Of a DNA stretch of 64,000 bases, positions 44,463 to 56,267 are shown piece after piece. Source of the stretch: Nymphaea colorata (Eukaryota; Streptophyta; Magnoliopsida; Nymphaeales; Nymphaeaceae). A program made the translations under genes and the position numbers. The stretch's first letter is position 1. Each line of letters opens with the position of its first letter. The notes under the pieces were generated by a model. It was given only the letters and a program-made list of their open reading frames with translations. It ran no database searches and was not told where the DNA came from. The stretch spans positions 21,520,535-21,584,534 of the forward strand of contig NC_045149.1 of the NCBI RefSeq assembly GCF_008831285.2, written 5' to 3'.

Positions 44463-47400
44463 GCGTGAGTGCTGTTTTCGGGTTACAGATATTGGTGCTA
44501 CATTTCTATCAAAGTTGTCTTCCCAACATGTACACCCTCTTCCTTCCCACACATACACCCACGTCGACAAAAGCGCTCCCAAGCGTTCACAAAGACGGTC
44601 CTATATTACTCCTCAACATCACAATCTCTACCATGCTTCCCTATTGCTTCAAAAATCAACCCATCATGCTTAAAAGAGCAATATATACATGAATCAACGC
44701 TTCTCCAACATAATCCTCCACTTTCCCCAAAAAGCAAAGTTGTTAACATGCATTCCAAATCATCAATTCTACCTTCTAGCATGCTTTAACAATAATTATA
44801 CGTGTTCCAAGGGAAAATATACAAGAAAATAGGCTCAATTATGCCTTGCTCACCCCAAATCAAAAGTCTAGACTGCAGCGATGATCTAGGCAGCCACCTC
44901 AAGGGTTCGATCAAGTGCCAATGCCCAAGATTGCTTGTTGTCGTCACTAATCACACGCCCTATTTGCTGGTAAGAGGGGGAGGATAGACTCCCCTAGCTG
45001 CATTCCATTCAAACGACAATATACGATGAGAATCCGCGACAAGGAAAAGAAAACAGGGGTCTGCCGTGAGAAAAAGGCAGTTGGCAAGGCAAAAAGGAGG
45101 GGTTCGGTTGAGGGACGCTCACACGGTGAGGGAGAGGGAGCAGTCAAGGGAAAAAAAAACAGGCAGTTGGGGTGAGAGCGCGTGAGAAGGGAGAAGGAGG
45201 CGTGAGAAGGAGGAAGAGAAATCGTGAGGGCATAGGGTGTTGACGGAGAGGGGAAAATCGAGCAGGGGGGACAAGGGGCTGCGCAGGAGGGAGGAGGAGA
45301 AGAATGAAGAGGGAAGAAGAAGAAAGAGGTTGGGGCTTACCGAAACACCGCCGCGGGCGCCACCGCCGTCCTCGTCGCCGCTGCACCACCTCCGTCTTCT
45401 TCTTCTTCTCTGCACTGGCACGGGAGACCTCCAGGAGATAGACGAGGGAAAGGCGAGGGAGAAGGAAAAACGAGGGAGAAGAGGGCGGCGTCGGGCTCCT
45501 GTCGCACGAGGAGTTCGGGTCCGGGTCTAGACCCTGACCCGATCCGTCCTGCAAAAGCCGAGCGCTACATGTATCGTGGACATTGTTTTTCAATTTTTCA
45601 TTTTGACAGACCTGCTTTTAATAGTATTCACAATTTTTTTTGTTACGATTTTTATTGCAATTATCCATGGCTTTTGCATGTTACATCTAAATTTTTCTGT
45701 CTTATGTTCACTCCTAATGTAGCATTTTAGATGCACTTCTAGAGCCTGGAATTTGTTTTTTAATTGCTTATGACCTAGCATCAGAAAACTCATTGCCATT
45801 TGCCCATTGAGTGAATTCTGGGGGATTTTAGTGTCCTAGACTTACGAATCAGTATGTGGAGGACAACATTTATTTTGTGCCTTGTAGGTTTCGTCTTTGT
45901 TGCTCCTCTAAAACTATCCTGGTTGATTGTGGTTGCATTTGGTGCAATTTCAGAGAACTACTTAGTTTGAGTCTCACTGTATTAATAACACACTAGGATA
46001 CTTTTTCGTCTTCTCTCATCCCTCAAAGGGGTCTTCAATATGGTTGATGCACTTGATGCATCATATTCTTATCGAATGGTTTTGCTTTCATATAAGAACC
46101 TATTACTACCACATTGCTAAATGTTGTTTTGCTCATGAATTGCAGGTCTGGAATTTAGAACATAGATGTGTGGCTTATTATATGCAGTGGGAATCAAATG
46201 TTACATCTTTTTCTGTAATTCAAGGAAGTTCCTTCATGTATGCTTCTGGTTAAGTATATAAAATTTGTTATAGTTGTCTTAAAACTGAAGTAGTGCACTT
46301 CTAATTTGCACTTTCCAGTAACCTGTCATATGACCAGGTATGTTGGCGATGAAGCTGGGGTTGTCTCTGTACTGAAATATGATGCTGAGGAAGAAGAAAT
46401 CGTGAAGACACCCTACAATGTACCAATCACTTCTATGGCAGGTTATCCATTATGCTTCTATTGACAAGTGATAATTTTGTTTGTGCAAGTTGTTCTCTTT
46501 TCCTGGCTTTTAATCTTCTTTATTTGTTTTTTGGCTACACGTACATGTCTATTCACAGATATAGAAATCAAATTAGCTGCAGTGGTCTGAGGCAGCTTTC
46601 AACGCTATTGTTTACTTATTATGAGTTTGTGGGGATAAGTTTGCAACCCTCAATCAATTACGTATGCAGGAGATTTTTTTCCAGAAAAACTCCACCAGGA
46701 TTAATCTCAGTAGAAACAGTCTTACTCCTTTCTGGGGAATTTCTTCTAAGAAAGAATGATGATGTTTGCATTGACAATGGGACCCACCAAATGAAAGGCG
46801 AAGTCGATGACTTTATAAGAATGTAAAATTGTAAATGATTAGGTCAGGATATAGTTTTGGAATTTTGTTTCCTTTTAGCTGTACCAAATTTGACTTGTCT
46901 GATTTTCAATAATTTAAGTCTCAAATCAGAACCTATCCCTATGGGCCTATGGCATGAGTGCTGTGTTTGATATTCCATTGAAATATTTGTAGAGAATCCA
47001 ATGCTAAATTGTTGGGATAAAATTCAGAAGTACAGAATTTTGACCTCTACAAGATTTATTTTTTGGGGTGCTGACTCAATGCGGCTTAGTAGGGCAATAT
47101 GTCACACAGATATGGGATTGGGTGCCAGTGCAGGTGCTATGGTGAGTGCACACACACACACACACACATGTGCATATAATTGTCCATGAACAATAGAACA
47201 TAAGATTATCCACAAACAATAAAACTAGCAAAAAATTATGATTTTGTTAATGATTTAAGGTAAAAGAAAGCAATCGGTTTGCTGTGGCATGAGCTACACC
47301 TCCGCAAGGGTTGTGTGGACTTGGGTGCAGTAACCTTTTCGAAGAGTCCTTGTTACTTAGCTTAAAATAAAGTGTAATTATGAGGTTTACATATTGCATT

Positions 47401-48945
47401 TAAACATGTTGGCGTTCCTAATCCAAACAATTAAATCTGAGCAATTTGGGCAATAGAAACATTCACACAGGCCCAATCTTGTCTTACATCTATGTTCTCA
47501 TAATTGTTTCTGCATGTAGGAACTTGTAGTGCAATTATTCTTGTCCAGTTATTGATGTATCCTGGACTTTGGCATTGGTAATAGCTGGGACAAACTTTTC
47601 TGTCTTCACTTTTGCTGTACTTTTGCCTTAGACTGATGCGAGTGAAAAATTTGCAGTGTGACATCCAGCTGTTTTGTTTACTTCCCCTTGTGAAATCTGT
47701 CTACTTGTAAATAATAGATTCTTCTCAAAACTTACTATTGTACTTGTCCTAAACATATCAGGAATAACTTTGCCCACTACACCAACTGTCGTTGGAATTC
47801 TTCCGCAACCTACTTCAGCAAATAGGTGAAGTTGAAAAAACTGCAGTTATTGAATATGAAATTGCTCACTTAAGCGTTGTCTTTTGCTTTCATTGTGGAC
47901 CTGTGACTATGGTGCATCTAAACACTTTGTTCTTTTTCATGGTGTTGTGTGTTAAAAGATCCTAGTTAATCCTGCAATAGAAGATCCATTTTTTGGCTTA
48001 TGATTGTGTGGAAAGTCTTGTAGGAGCTTCTTTTTATATTAGAAGAATTGACCTTTTAAATTGCTTTTTTACTTTCTATCTTCTAAATTTAACTTTACTG
48101 AATTCCCCAAGTTCCATTTATTATGGGGATAGCATTTGTTAAACAAATTTACACCTGCAGAATCGTTTATCTTGTGGCAGTCACGAAAGTACAGTCACAA
48201 AATTTACCGAGGCAGAGTTATAGCAGGACTCCTTGTCTGCATTCGAAGAGAGAATTTGCCCAGAGAAAATTAGTCATATAAGTTTAAATTTAAAACTTTA
48301 CAATCGTCTTCATAATTTATGAAATTGGAACATGTAAAAATATGTTAAATACATTCTATTACTTGAGCAACTTTGCTAGCTGATATTATGGGGAATGGAT
48401 TACTGTGCAATGATAGTTTCCAATTCTCTGTTCCCACTCATTCAAGCTAAGTTACCTAGATTCTGCAATTTGACTGCCCACCCGTGTCGACACGACTCGG
48501 GTGCGGGTGTGGCTCGGATTTGCACCCGACTTGGGTCAACAAGAGTCAGGTGCGGCTGACCGCACCCGATCATTTTTGTCCATTTTGGACACGCACCCGA
48601 CTCGCGTTTGACTGGAACCGGGTGCAGTCAAACCTCGTCAAGCCTATTTTTGTCCTTTTTGATATTTTTTATTTTAAAAATGTTTAATGTTAAAAGGAGG
48701 GTTTGACATTTTTTTCCATTTCTGTGTTCTGTCATGGTTTTGTTGTTTTTTGTTTACTTGTTTAATGTTTGTACTTTGTAAGCATGTTAATGCTTAATAT
48801 GTTACCTTCATATATACACAATACATTACAACTTATGAGTATGTAATATATAATATTCATATATAATTTATCCATAAAGTGTGTAGTGTAGAGTGTATAG
48901 AGTCTATAGACTATAGTGTATAGTCTAAATTTCTTAATTCTTATA

Positions 48946-48987
<42 letters not shown>

Positions 48988-51888
48988 TAATAAATTAATA
49001 ATAACAAATAAATATTCTCGCTGCACCGCTGCACCTAAAGTGCAGAAAACAACTTTTTCTAACAGAACACAGTATGCAACACAATCAGCAGAACTTATGG
49101 CGTAGAGTTCTGGTTACGTAGTTCTCAGCAAGCGCCATCAGGTATCAATGGTCCATATTCTTAAAGTGCCAATCACTGAATGCGATCTGATTCAAACTCT
49201 GGAGTGTGTGAACAAGTGTAGTAGTCTACTCTATCTTTTAACTTAAGATTTGTTGCTAAGGAACCATGTAATGAACAAGTAATGTTTTCATGTTGAGAAG
49301 AAATCAAAACTAGAATTAGTTCAACACTTCAACTGTTAAATTTCACCTGGTTTGGATTGAAGAACTGCTTGAATTTCACTTGGCTGATACAAATAAATCT
49401 GGTGGATGAGATCCAAAAGAACAAGGGCAATTATATATGCATTACAACATCATGGAAGTACATATTTAATCTGCAACTACACATATATGTTATATGATAT
49501 GGGTGCGGAGAATTTCAAAAGGTTGGGTGTAGGAACATGTGCAACCACACGTGTGGATGTATCTGTGCACGTGGTATATGCATATGTTTGTATTTGCATG
49601 CATATGTCCTTATATATATGTATTTCTGTCTGTCTGTCTATGTGTGTATACACTCATTGTACACACACTATAAAGTTCTTGACTTGGTTGATTTATTGAA
49701 CTTGTCTTGGGCAGGCAGGAATTTTTACGTTGTCTTGAATTGCCCACTTGTCACAGCCTAGTGACCTGTATTTTGTTCAATATCACTGTCTCATTCGCTC
49801 TTTTCTCTATGTTTATACCTTATTGTTACTTTTCTCCTTCACAGGCTGTTATTGGTCGGTCACCTGTGATTCCTTTATTAGTTGCATTTGTGTAGTATAT
49901 GGATTTTGTCCTCGAATATCACTCAATTTTTTAATAACTAAGTGCACAGTTTTATAAAAAAATTGGCTGTGAATTGTTTCCAGTCGTGGTATTTCAAATT
50001 CGATCATTACTGATATGTTTCTCAAGTTAACCAGTTGTCTGACGAAATTTTCGAATGGACAACCCCTTGACACTGAAGTATACCTTTCTGCACCAAAGGG
50101 AACAAATTATCATCCTTTTATTTGTGTCAAGGCTTTGTTTATTTATTTACTTATTTTTTTAAGGCATGCACACTTTTCTTTCAAGTGGGATCTTCTAATG
50201 GTGATTTTGTGGTTAAAGTAAGCTCCTCTTGCATATATCTTGAGATTCTTTACATATTCAGGATCTTAAATTTCTATTGGAAAAGAAAGTCTGCCCTTGC
50301 TTGACGTTTGAAAATGCTGTGCAGTTATTCTTTCCATTATTTTCATTCTGTAAGCAACTTTATTTGCAGGGTACTTATTGCATATGAGAGTGGTCTCATT
50401 ATTCTGTGGGATACTAGGGAAGATAACAATGTTTTTATTAGAAACAGCACAGATATTCAACTGAAAGATGGAGAGGGTAGTAATTCATCGATTGTTGTTG
50501 GAGATAATGATCTTTCTTCAGAGACTCATCAAGAGGAGAAAGAGATATGCTCTCTATGTTGGGCATCTGCAGATGGTTCCATTCTTGCTGTTGGTTATAT
50601 AGATGGAGATATTCTATTGTGGAATATTTCCTCTTTATCTACTAGAAAAAGGCAGCAACATGTCTCATCTGCTGATGTAGCTAAATTGCAATTATCTTCA
50701 GCAGAAAGAAGGCTTCCTGTCATTGTCTTGCATTGGCGTGCTTGTGGTAATGTCAATCGTAATCATGGTGGACAGTTATTTATTTATGGGGGCGATGAAA
50801 TAGGATCTGAAGAAGTTTTAACGGTTTGTTATTCTCATTCTTCTGAATATTGTTTGTCTCGTTTTTGGAATATTCTGGCTTTCTACTTCATACTTCATAG
50901 TACCCAAATACTTGCACTATATTAACTGAATTAGTTGTTCAGTCTCCGTGGTTCTACATAGTATTTTATTCCTTTTCTTTTTAAATACTTATAAGGCATT
51001 TCTTTTTGCTTCCAATTCCTGCATAACTGCTTATAAAGGAGACATTTATTATGCACTTTGGAACCTTTACTAGAACCCAGTAAGAGCCGATGCTAATTGC
51101 ATGCATGTTCTAGCCCCGTTGAGTTTGTCTGGTTGCAGGTTATGATTCTGTTCTTAGTAGGATTAGATAGAAAATCTTGGCCTTTTCTGCTTTTCTTCTT
51201 TTTTTTGGTGAGTGCCTGTGACCATGGAAAACAGATGTAAATGTTCTTTCCATCCGTGGAAAACAGCTGTAAATGTTCTTTTCATGCAATAAAAAAATTA
51301 AATAACAAACTAAAGTTCCTTGTAGTAAGATCTTAGAATGCAGTGACTCTCAAGTGGGTTAACTCAGGACTCTCTGCGTCAGCTTGGTGATGCTCCTTGT
51401 TTGACAGCTTAATTTTCATTGTGTAAAACATCAAAAATTTTATAGAATGTATATGCATATATTTGTACACATTATATACACCCCATTGTTAATATAACTT
51501 TTTGTCATTAATTGTGGGGAATGGGATCAACTAGTCCCATTTTGGACTGGTTTTTTCCAACCCTTCTTTTTTCTTTCATTCACTTACCTTTTATCTTCTC
51601 CCACTGTTCGTCGTTTTTCCATTTCACAAACATCCTTTTCCTCCCTAGCATTGGTGGATACTAGGGAGGAAAAGTGACTTGAAAATCAGTCTCATTCTGG
51701 AACTGCTTTTACTTATTTCCCATATATTTTTATGTGTGTGTGTGTGTGTGTAAGTATGTATGTATGTATCTCAGACCACATAGGTCAGGGACAATAACCA
51801 GACCTCCTGAATTCTTGTTAAAAAATATTTTAAACATAATTTGAATATTCTAGAATGTTTATAAATACTATTTCAACATAAAACATGT

Positions 51889-51921
<33 letters not shown>

Positions 51922-54900
51922 AAGACATATGTGTGCACGTGTAAAAGTTATGATCCTTGAGCCATCTGCAAGTATTTGCACCATTATTTGCTTGATAGTT
52001 CACACAGAATCATGAAGATGTGCTTTCACTTGAATCAATGGAGATGCTTGTAGTAGTCCTGTAAATTTGTAATGTATCATGGGTCGTGTTACAATACATA
52101 ACTTAACTATTGGGTTTACTGATATGATGCTGTACACTCCTGAAAACTTGCTTTAGCAGTGTAAATATATTTTATGATATTTTATATTATATTAAGGAAT
52201 GTATCTAACTTTGAACCTGATCTATATGGGTTACGTTAAACATTTTACAAACTGGCTTGTATATTTTAAAGGAATTAAAAGGTATTGTGATTCCATATAA
52301 TTAATGTAGACAGTTTGGAGAAATTAAAATTGGCAATCCAATAAATGTGTTTAATCCAAAGCCAAAGGAAGAGCCTAGGATTAAACTTTGAAGAGCTTTG
52401 CTCTTTGATCTTTGTACAAGTTGCTCTTTCATAATTCTTTAAGGTTTTGATATAAATCTGACTGCTCAAAACCACCATCACTCAAAGATCTAGCTAGCAC
52501 ATAGGTGATATTAGTCATCCTAGGCAGAATCAATAAAAGTTTTAAGTTAAACATTGTAATGTAATGTTAATTTAAATGATTAAGACAACTAAAGAACCCA
52601 TGTCATCAATTATAGATTCAAGGTTTGGACATAGGTGTAGCTTTTAACGACAGCTTAAAGAATAGAGGGATATGGAGATTGGAGAAAGAATCAAATGATA
52701 ATCGCTCAGTAAATCCTGGAATTATCTGTTGGGGGATCTTCAGAAATGAGCAAAAAGGGAGGCGGGGGCTGGGGAGGAGGGGGGAGGAGAATGGCTACAG
52801 AAAGTTGTTGTGCACTAAAGTATGTGCCATGGTATTTGGTTGACTGTTACCAGCCATCTGATCCATAGTATGGCTAAGAATGTGTATCCCCCACTCAGAT
52901 TTTACCATTTATTTCATTTTTCTTGGAGCCTGGTTGGTACATGGCCTTTCAGTGCCCATTGTGGCTCTGCTACTGATGAGAATCAAGAATAACTACTGGT
53001 GGTAGAAGTTGTGAAAATATGTTGTTTTCTATTTTTTTAAATACATATCCATGTGACCTTTGGGTGGTTAGCCTGCTGATGCATTCTCCATTAGTAAATT
53101 TCCAAGATTTGTCACTGAAGTTCCTTATGTTTCAGGTTTTGAGCCTTGAATGGTCTTCAGGATTGGATAGTCTAAGATGCATCTCTCGTACAGATCTTAA
53201 ACTTCATGGATCTTTTGCCGACATGATCTTACTCCCAGCTTTAGGTTCAGTGGATAAACGCAATGGTGCATCTCTTTTTGTGTTGACAAATCCCGGGCAG
53301 TTGCATACATATGATGATTCAAGCTTATCCATGTTATCATCTCTGAAGGAAGGGGCACCTACAATCTGTGGAGAACCATTTCCAGGGTTAATACCTTTGA
53401 TTGATCCATCCATTTCTGTGGCAAAGATATTTTCGCTACCTAAAGGAGGGAAATTGTCTGAAGTGTTTGCTAAGGTATAAAATATTTGGTGAAGATAAAA
53501 ATGATGCCATTCACCAAAAACATTTTTTTTTTTCTTTGGCTAGTATAATTGTGATAGGTCCATTTTACTTATGCAGGTTGCACAAACTCGAAAAACAGAA
53601 CAAGCATCTCTCCTCCAGAAATCTGTTAGAAAGTGGCCCTTAACTGGTGGTGTTCCCAGTCCATTGTCCTTTGATGGTACTTTCAGAGTTGAACGTGTGT
53701 ACATATTGGGGTACCAGGATGGTTCTGTACGAGTGTGGGATGCTACATTACCATCATTGTCTCTTATTTTTGTCATAGGAGGGGAGGTAAAGTTCCTGTT
53801 AGCTCCATGAAGTTTCATAATTCTTGTCAAATAACTGAGTACAGGTATATTTTACACCTGTGTAAGAATGACCACATCAATCATGTAATCATCAGATGCC
53901 AGATGTCAAAATTTCTGATACAACTGCACCAGTATCTGCACTAGACCTTTGTTGCACTTCTGGGACTCTTGCAATTGGGAATCAGTCTGGATTGGTAAGT
54001 ATAATGGTTCATGTTTTGATCTCCACATCATTTCAATAATGTATGGGCTTATCGTTTTTGTTCATCTCTATTTTTTTTCCCTGATGCAGATTAGAGTCTA
54101 CAATCTCTTGGGAAGCTCTGGTGGCAACAGTTGTCACTTCGTCTCTGAAACAACAACTGAAGGTACCTTTCCAATAGTACCTTTCTGCATGCTCTTATGT
54201 TCTCTTTTGCTTAGGGGAGACATTGTTATATTCTTTTGTTTGGGGAGAAGAGAGAGAGGAGGGGGCGGGGGGGAGGGAGGGGACCGGGCTCAGTGTGCTG
54301 CCTGTCCCCACTCCCACCCTACATAAATTCTTTGGATTAGCCTCTGCTTGTTGTGGATTTGCTTGCACTTGTACAGGATGTTGGTCAGGCCATGATCTGG
54401 TCTGAGCTCTAGGCTTTAACTAGCCTGAACATCAAATAGTCCATACTATTGTTCTGTGAGGTCTATAGTCTTGCTTTTCCCTCTGAATGTTTTTTGAATG
54501 GCTTGACTGTTTCCTGCATAAGTTACATATTGTTGCGTACAATGTCCTGAGTGTCGTTTATGCATGCTTCAATATAGTAAAGCTGTCCCCAACCATTTTT
54601 TGGCAGTACACATTATGAAGTCAGAAAAAGATTACCAGTGTGTAGCACTGTTTTCTCTCCTTAAATCACCGATCCGTGTGCTTCAACTTTTATGTTCTGG
54701 AGGCCAACTTGCTATTGGATGTGAGGATGGTCAGGTAAGCGTTCAATTTACTAAAATATCTACCTTATTTGCCACTCCATTGTTTACAAAATTGCCTAAT
54801 TGTTGGCAGATGTTCCTTGCAATGCTACATTGGAGCTGATTGTATTCTGGTTGCCTGTATGCAGGTATTGATGCTCAATGCGCACTCTTTCACTGTCATG

Positions 54901-56267
54901 TTTCATAGAGATCATGTAGGTAGCAGTAATGCTGCAGTTGTTTCAATGGAAATGAAATGTTTATATCCTATCAGCAGTGCAGTCAATAATTCAGATCCAA
55001 CTTCTAAACCTTTAGAGCAGGACATGGCTGAGGGGCTGAACTATCTCTTTCTTGCTGATAGAGATGCCCATATAATTGCTCTTAATGCAGCAACTGGTGA
55101 CATGATAAGTTCTCGACCTCTTCATCCTAAAAATAAATCCACTGCAATTTCTATGCATATTCTGGGTAAGCTTTTAATTTTCTGTTGAAAATTCATGAAT
55201 CAGAAGTTGATATTCGTTCTTGTGTATTAGTTTCTTGTGAGTTAATCCATATGTGAGGTTCTTTCTAGTAAGCCATTGTATTTCAGTACAGGGAAAGTCA
55301 TCAAAGCAATCGCCAGGTGAAGATATTGTAACAGATGGAGAACATCACATTCCTGTTGCTGATGATGGGGCATCATGTGCTCCTAAGAGTACATTGGATT
55401 CTCTTCTCTTGCTTTGCTGTGAGAAAGCATTGCGTGTCTACTCCTTAGAATCAGTTTTAGAGGTTTGTGGAAACTTCATCTGTTCACTTTTAATAGTTTG
55501 TCATTATGAGCGTGGGTGTTGATGGACTGGGTATGACCTAGTCACCGACTGTATCTGATCTTTATGAGATCCAGGTTTGGTAGTCCAAATAAGTATCCTG
55601 GTAGAAGCTGGTTAGTAGATGGGGCTGGGCATGACTTTATGAAGATTCATTCCAGAACCAGGTCTGGTCTGGGTTGTTTAAGATTCACAAATTTTTTCAG
55701 CACGAAAGGAACTTATATTTAATGGATTTTGGTTTATTCTCTGAATTGGACTTGGTTGGTTACTACTACATTCTATGTTTTTTCTCAGATCTGCATTTGT
55801 CAAATTAATGGAGGTCCAACCTATTGATGACTCCTTATATGAGCTTCAATTTTTGCAGTGCCAATAGGATCCATCCAAGAAGTTATTCCTTATTTTGCAT
55901 TTTCTGATTTTCATTCATTCAGGGTGAAAGTAAGTGGATTCATAAAGTAGATCTGGAAAAACCTTGTTGTTGGTCAGCAACTTTTATGAAGGACGAGAAC
56001 ACTATTGGTGTGGTTCTACTCTATCAGACTGGACTGCTCGAGATAAGGCACTTGCTCCCCTGTATCTTGTTTGTGTTTTGGTCTTGGACTTAGTGATGTA
56101 GGAAACATTTATTAAAAGATGAGATCAATTGTGGTGCCTGAAATTGCAGATCCTTCCCAGGCTTGGAGCTGATTGCTGGAAGCTCCTTATTGTCTATCTT
56201 ACGTTGGAATTTGAATGCTAATATGGCCAAAACAATTTGTTCTGATGACAATGGGCACATCGCGTTG
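32900..56267 (+). CDS. Lgl/tomosyn/Sro7-family WD40 protein, 17 exons (3' end outside window)
   Basis: Exons: 32900-32938, 33859-33989, 35502-35586, 37188-37241, 46146-46237, 46338-46441, 47762-47825, 50370-50823, 53136-53474, 53577-53786, 53896-53994, 54090-54162, 54607-54734, 54865-55165, 55287-55462, 55923-56047, 56150-56267. Together they give 864 codons with no stop. The N-terminus ([87 protein letters not shown]) follows plant homologues such as Arabidopsis At5g05570. WD40 blades form two beta-propellers. The family (Lgl, tomosyn, yeast Sro7) binds SNAREs and regulates vesicle docking at the plasma membrane. Homologues are about 1,100 residues, so some 200-250 residues, where a C-terminal SNARE-like segment would lie, are missing beyond the window. 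Intron 4 (8.9 kb) and intron 17 (at least 7.7 kb) are filled with nested transposons. The intron after exon 16 uses a GC donor. Phase is kept at every junction. Confidence 0.9.
39063..39507 (+). repeat. 5' LTR of the intact copia element
   Basis: It starts TGTTAAAATATAAATCC and ends TTTCTATCA. It contains internal near-repeats (TCTCCTAGGATTCTA...GTTAATATCCTTG variants repeated about four times), a TATA box and a (CT)n run. Confidence 0.95.
39360..39368 (+). promoter_or_regulatory. LTR TATA box
   Basis: TATAAATAG lies about 150 bp before the LTR end and upstream of a CT-rich tract; an identical copy is in the 3' LTR at 44362-44370. It is the likely promoter of the element and points along the host gene sense strand. 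Confidence 0.6.
39508..39519 (+). other. Primer-binding site (initiator Met-tRNA type)
   Basis: TGGTATCAGAGC immediately abuts the CA end of the 5' LTR, which is the standard plant copia primer site. Confidence 0.9.
39728..40618 (+). pseudogene. copia gag, frame broken before the zinc knuckle
   Basis: It begins MENLSHSGM after the primer site. The N-terminal part ([46 protein letters not shown]) is a typical copia gag (UBN2-type) domain. At about 40516-40566 a 25-bp tandem duplication (unit TTGGATACTTCAAGAAAAAT plus ACCAA) shifts the frame by +1. The original frame then runs out of homology and stops at 40618, while the zinc knuckle continues in another frame. Confidence 0.88.
40535..42590 (+). 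pseudogene. copia zinc knuckle, protease and integrase segment
   Basis: The second frame carries a CX2CX4HX4C knuckle (40569-40610) and the protease motif [13 protein letters not shown]. The GAG-pre-integrase motif [10 protein letters not shown] and the integrase core follow, with its acidic residues in [14 protein letters not shown] and [14 protein letters not shown]. It ends after the integrase-RT linker because of a further +1 shift near 42552-42560, then a stop at 42590. The initiating ATG at 40440 is not a real start; it only precedes the frameshift. Confidence 0.9.
42556..44070 (+). pseudogene. copia reverse transcriptase and RNase H segment
   Basis: The third frame starts at the conserved [17 protein letters not shown] and contains RT motifs ([24 protein letters not shown], the catalytic [10 protein letters not shown]) and RNase H motifs ([40 protein letters not shown]). 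It is uninterrupted to the TAA at 44068-44070, which lies within the first bases of the 3' LTR. All catalytic residues I looked for are present, but the segment is separated by frameshift from the upstream part of the polyprotein. Confidence 0.92.
44056..44064 (+). other. Polypurine tract
   Basis: GAGGGAGGG directly before the TG of the 3' LTR is the plus-strand primer site of the element. Confidence 0.85.
44065..44511 (+). repeat. 3' LTR of the intact copia element
   Basis: Nearly identical to the 5' LTR; it is 2 bp longer in the (CT)n run. It lies in sense in the host intron, so it could supply a promoter or poly(A) site to the host transcript. Confidence 0.95.
47149..47168. repeat. (CA)n microsatellite
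   Basis: Ten CA units in intron 6 of the tomosyn-type gene. Confidence 0.85.
48478..48645. repeat. ACTCGGGTGCGGGTG-type degenerate repeat
   Basis: The stretch starts CCACCCGTGTCGACACGACT and alternates GGGTGCGG with CGCACCCGA in both orientations. The same vocabulary occurs in the repeat at 61597-61905, suggesting a dispersed family, probably a non-autonomous DNA transposon. No target duplication was found. Confidence 0.5.
48945..48984. repeat. (GT)n(AT)n microsatellite
   Basis: GTGTGTGTG followed by about 14 AT units, in intron 7. Confidence 0.9.
51733..51769. repeat. (TG)n(TATG)n microsatellite
   Basis: Nine TG units followed by GTATG repeats, in intron 8. Confidence 0.85.
51889..51921. 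repeat. (TA)n(TG)n microsatellite
   Basis: TATATATA followed by about 12 TG units, in intron 8. Confidence 0.85.

Larger units (their letters stand above)
39063..44511 (+). mobile_element. Ty1/copia LTR retrotransposon, full-length, recent, with disrupted reading frames
   Basis: The 5,449-bp element is flanked by a perfect target duplication AAGTT (39058-39062 and 44512-44516). LTRs: 39063-39507 (445 bp) and 44065-44511 (447 bp), TG...CA. By eye they differ by one substitution (C/T near position 80) and one CT-repeat length change, so insertion is recent. The primer-binding site TGGTATCAGAGC directly follows the 5' LTR, as usual for initiator Met-tRNA priming. The purine tract GAGGGAGGG precedes the 3' LTR. 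Domain order gag, protease, integrase, reverse transcriptase, RNase H is the copia order. It lies in sense orientation in intron 4 of the tomosyn-type gene, inside an older LTR-type insertion. Confidence 0.96.
37997..45574. mobile_element. LTR-type insertion (probable solo LTR, ~2.1 kb) split by a copia element
   Basis: Sequence beginning TGTCACACCCCGACC at 38002 and ending GCGCTACA at 45569 is flanked by the 5-bp duplication TGTAT (37997-38001 and 45570-45574). Removing the nested copia element and one copy of its duplication leaves about 2,114 bp with TG...CA ends and no recognised coding sequence, primer-binding site or second LTR. This fits a solo LTR. The 38.6-39.0 kb and 45.1-45.5 kb parts are GC-richer than the surrounding intron. 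The superfamily is not certain; TGTCACACCCC starts are seen in some plant Gypsy LTRs. Confidence 0.7.
47826..50369 (+). other. Intron 7 of the tomosyn-type gene, 2.5 kb
   Basis: AT-rich non-coding DNA with a CGGGTGCGGGTG-type repeat (48478-48645) and a (GT)n(AT)n tract (48945-48984). No gene or clear element border is seen. Confidence 0.7.
50824..53135 (+). other. Intron 8 of the tomosyn-type gene, 2.3 kb
   Basis: AT-rich, with two TG microsatellites (51733-51769, 51889-51921) and a short tandem duplication near 51222-51285 (unit ATGGAAAACAG..TGTAAATG). No gene or transposon border is seen. Confidence 0.7.

Noticed and set aside
45144-45593. Minus-strand frames rich in Ser, Pro and Arg
   Set aside because: They lie inside the outer LTR-type insertion and reflect GA/CT-rich low-complexity sequence.
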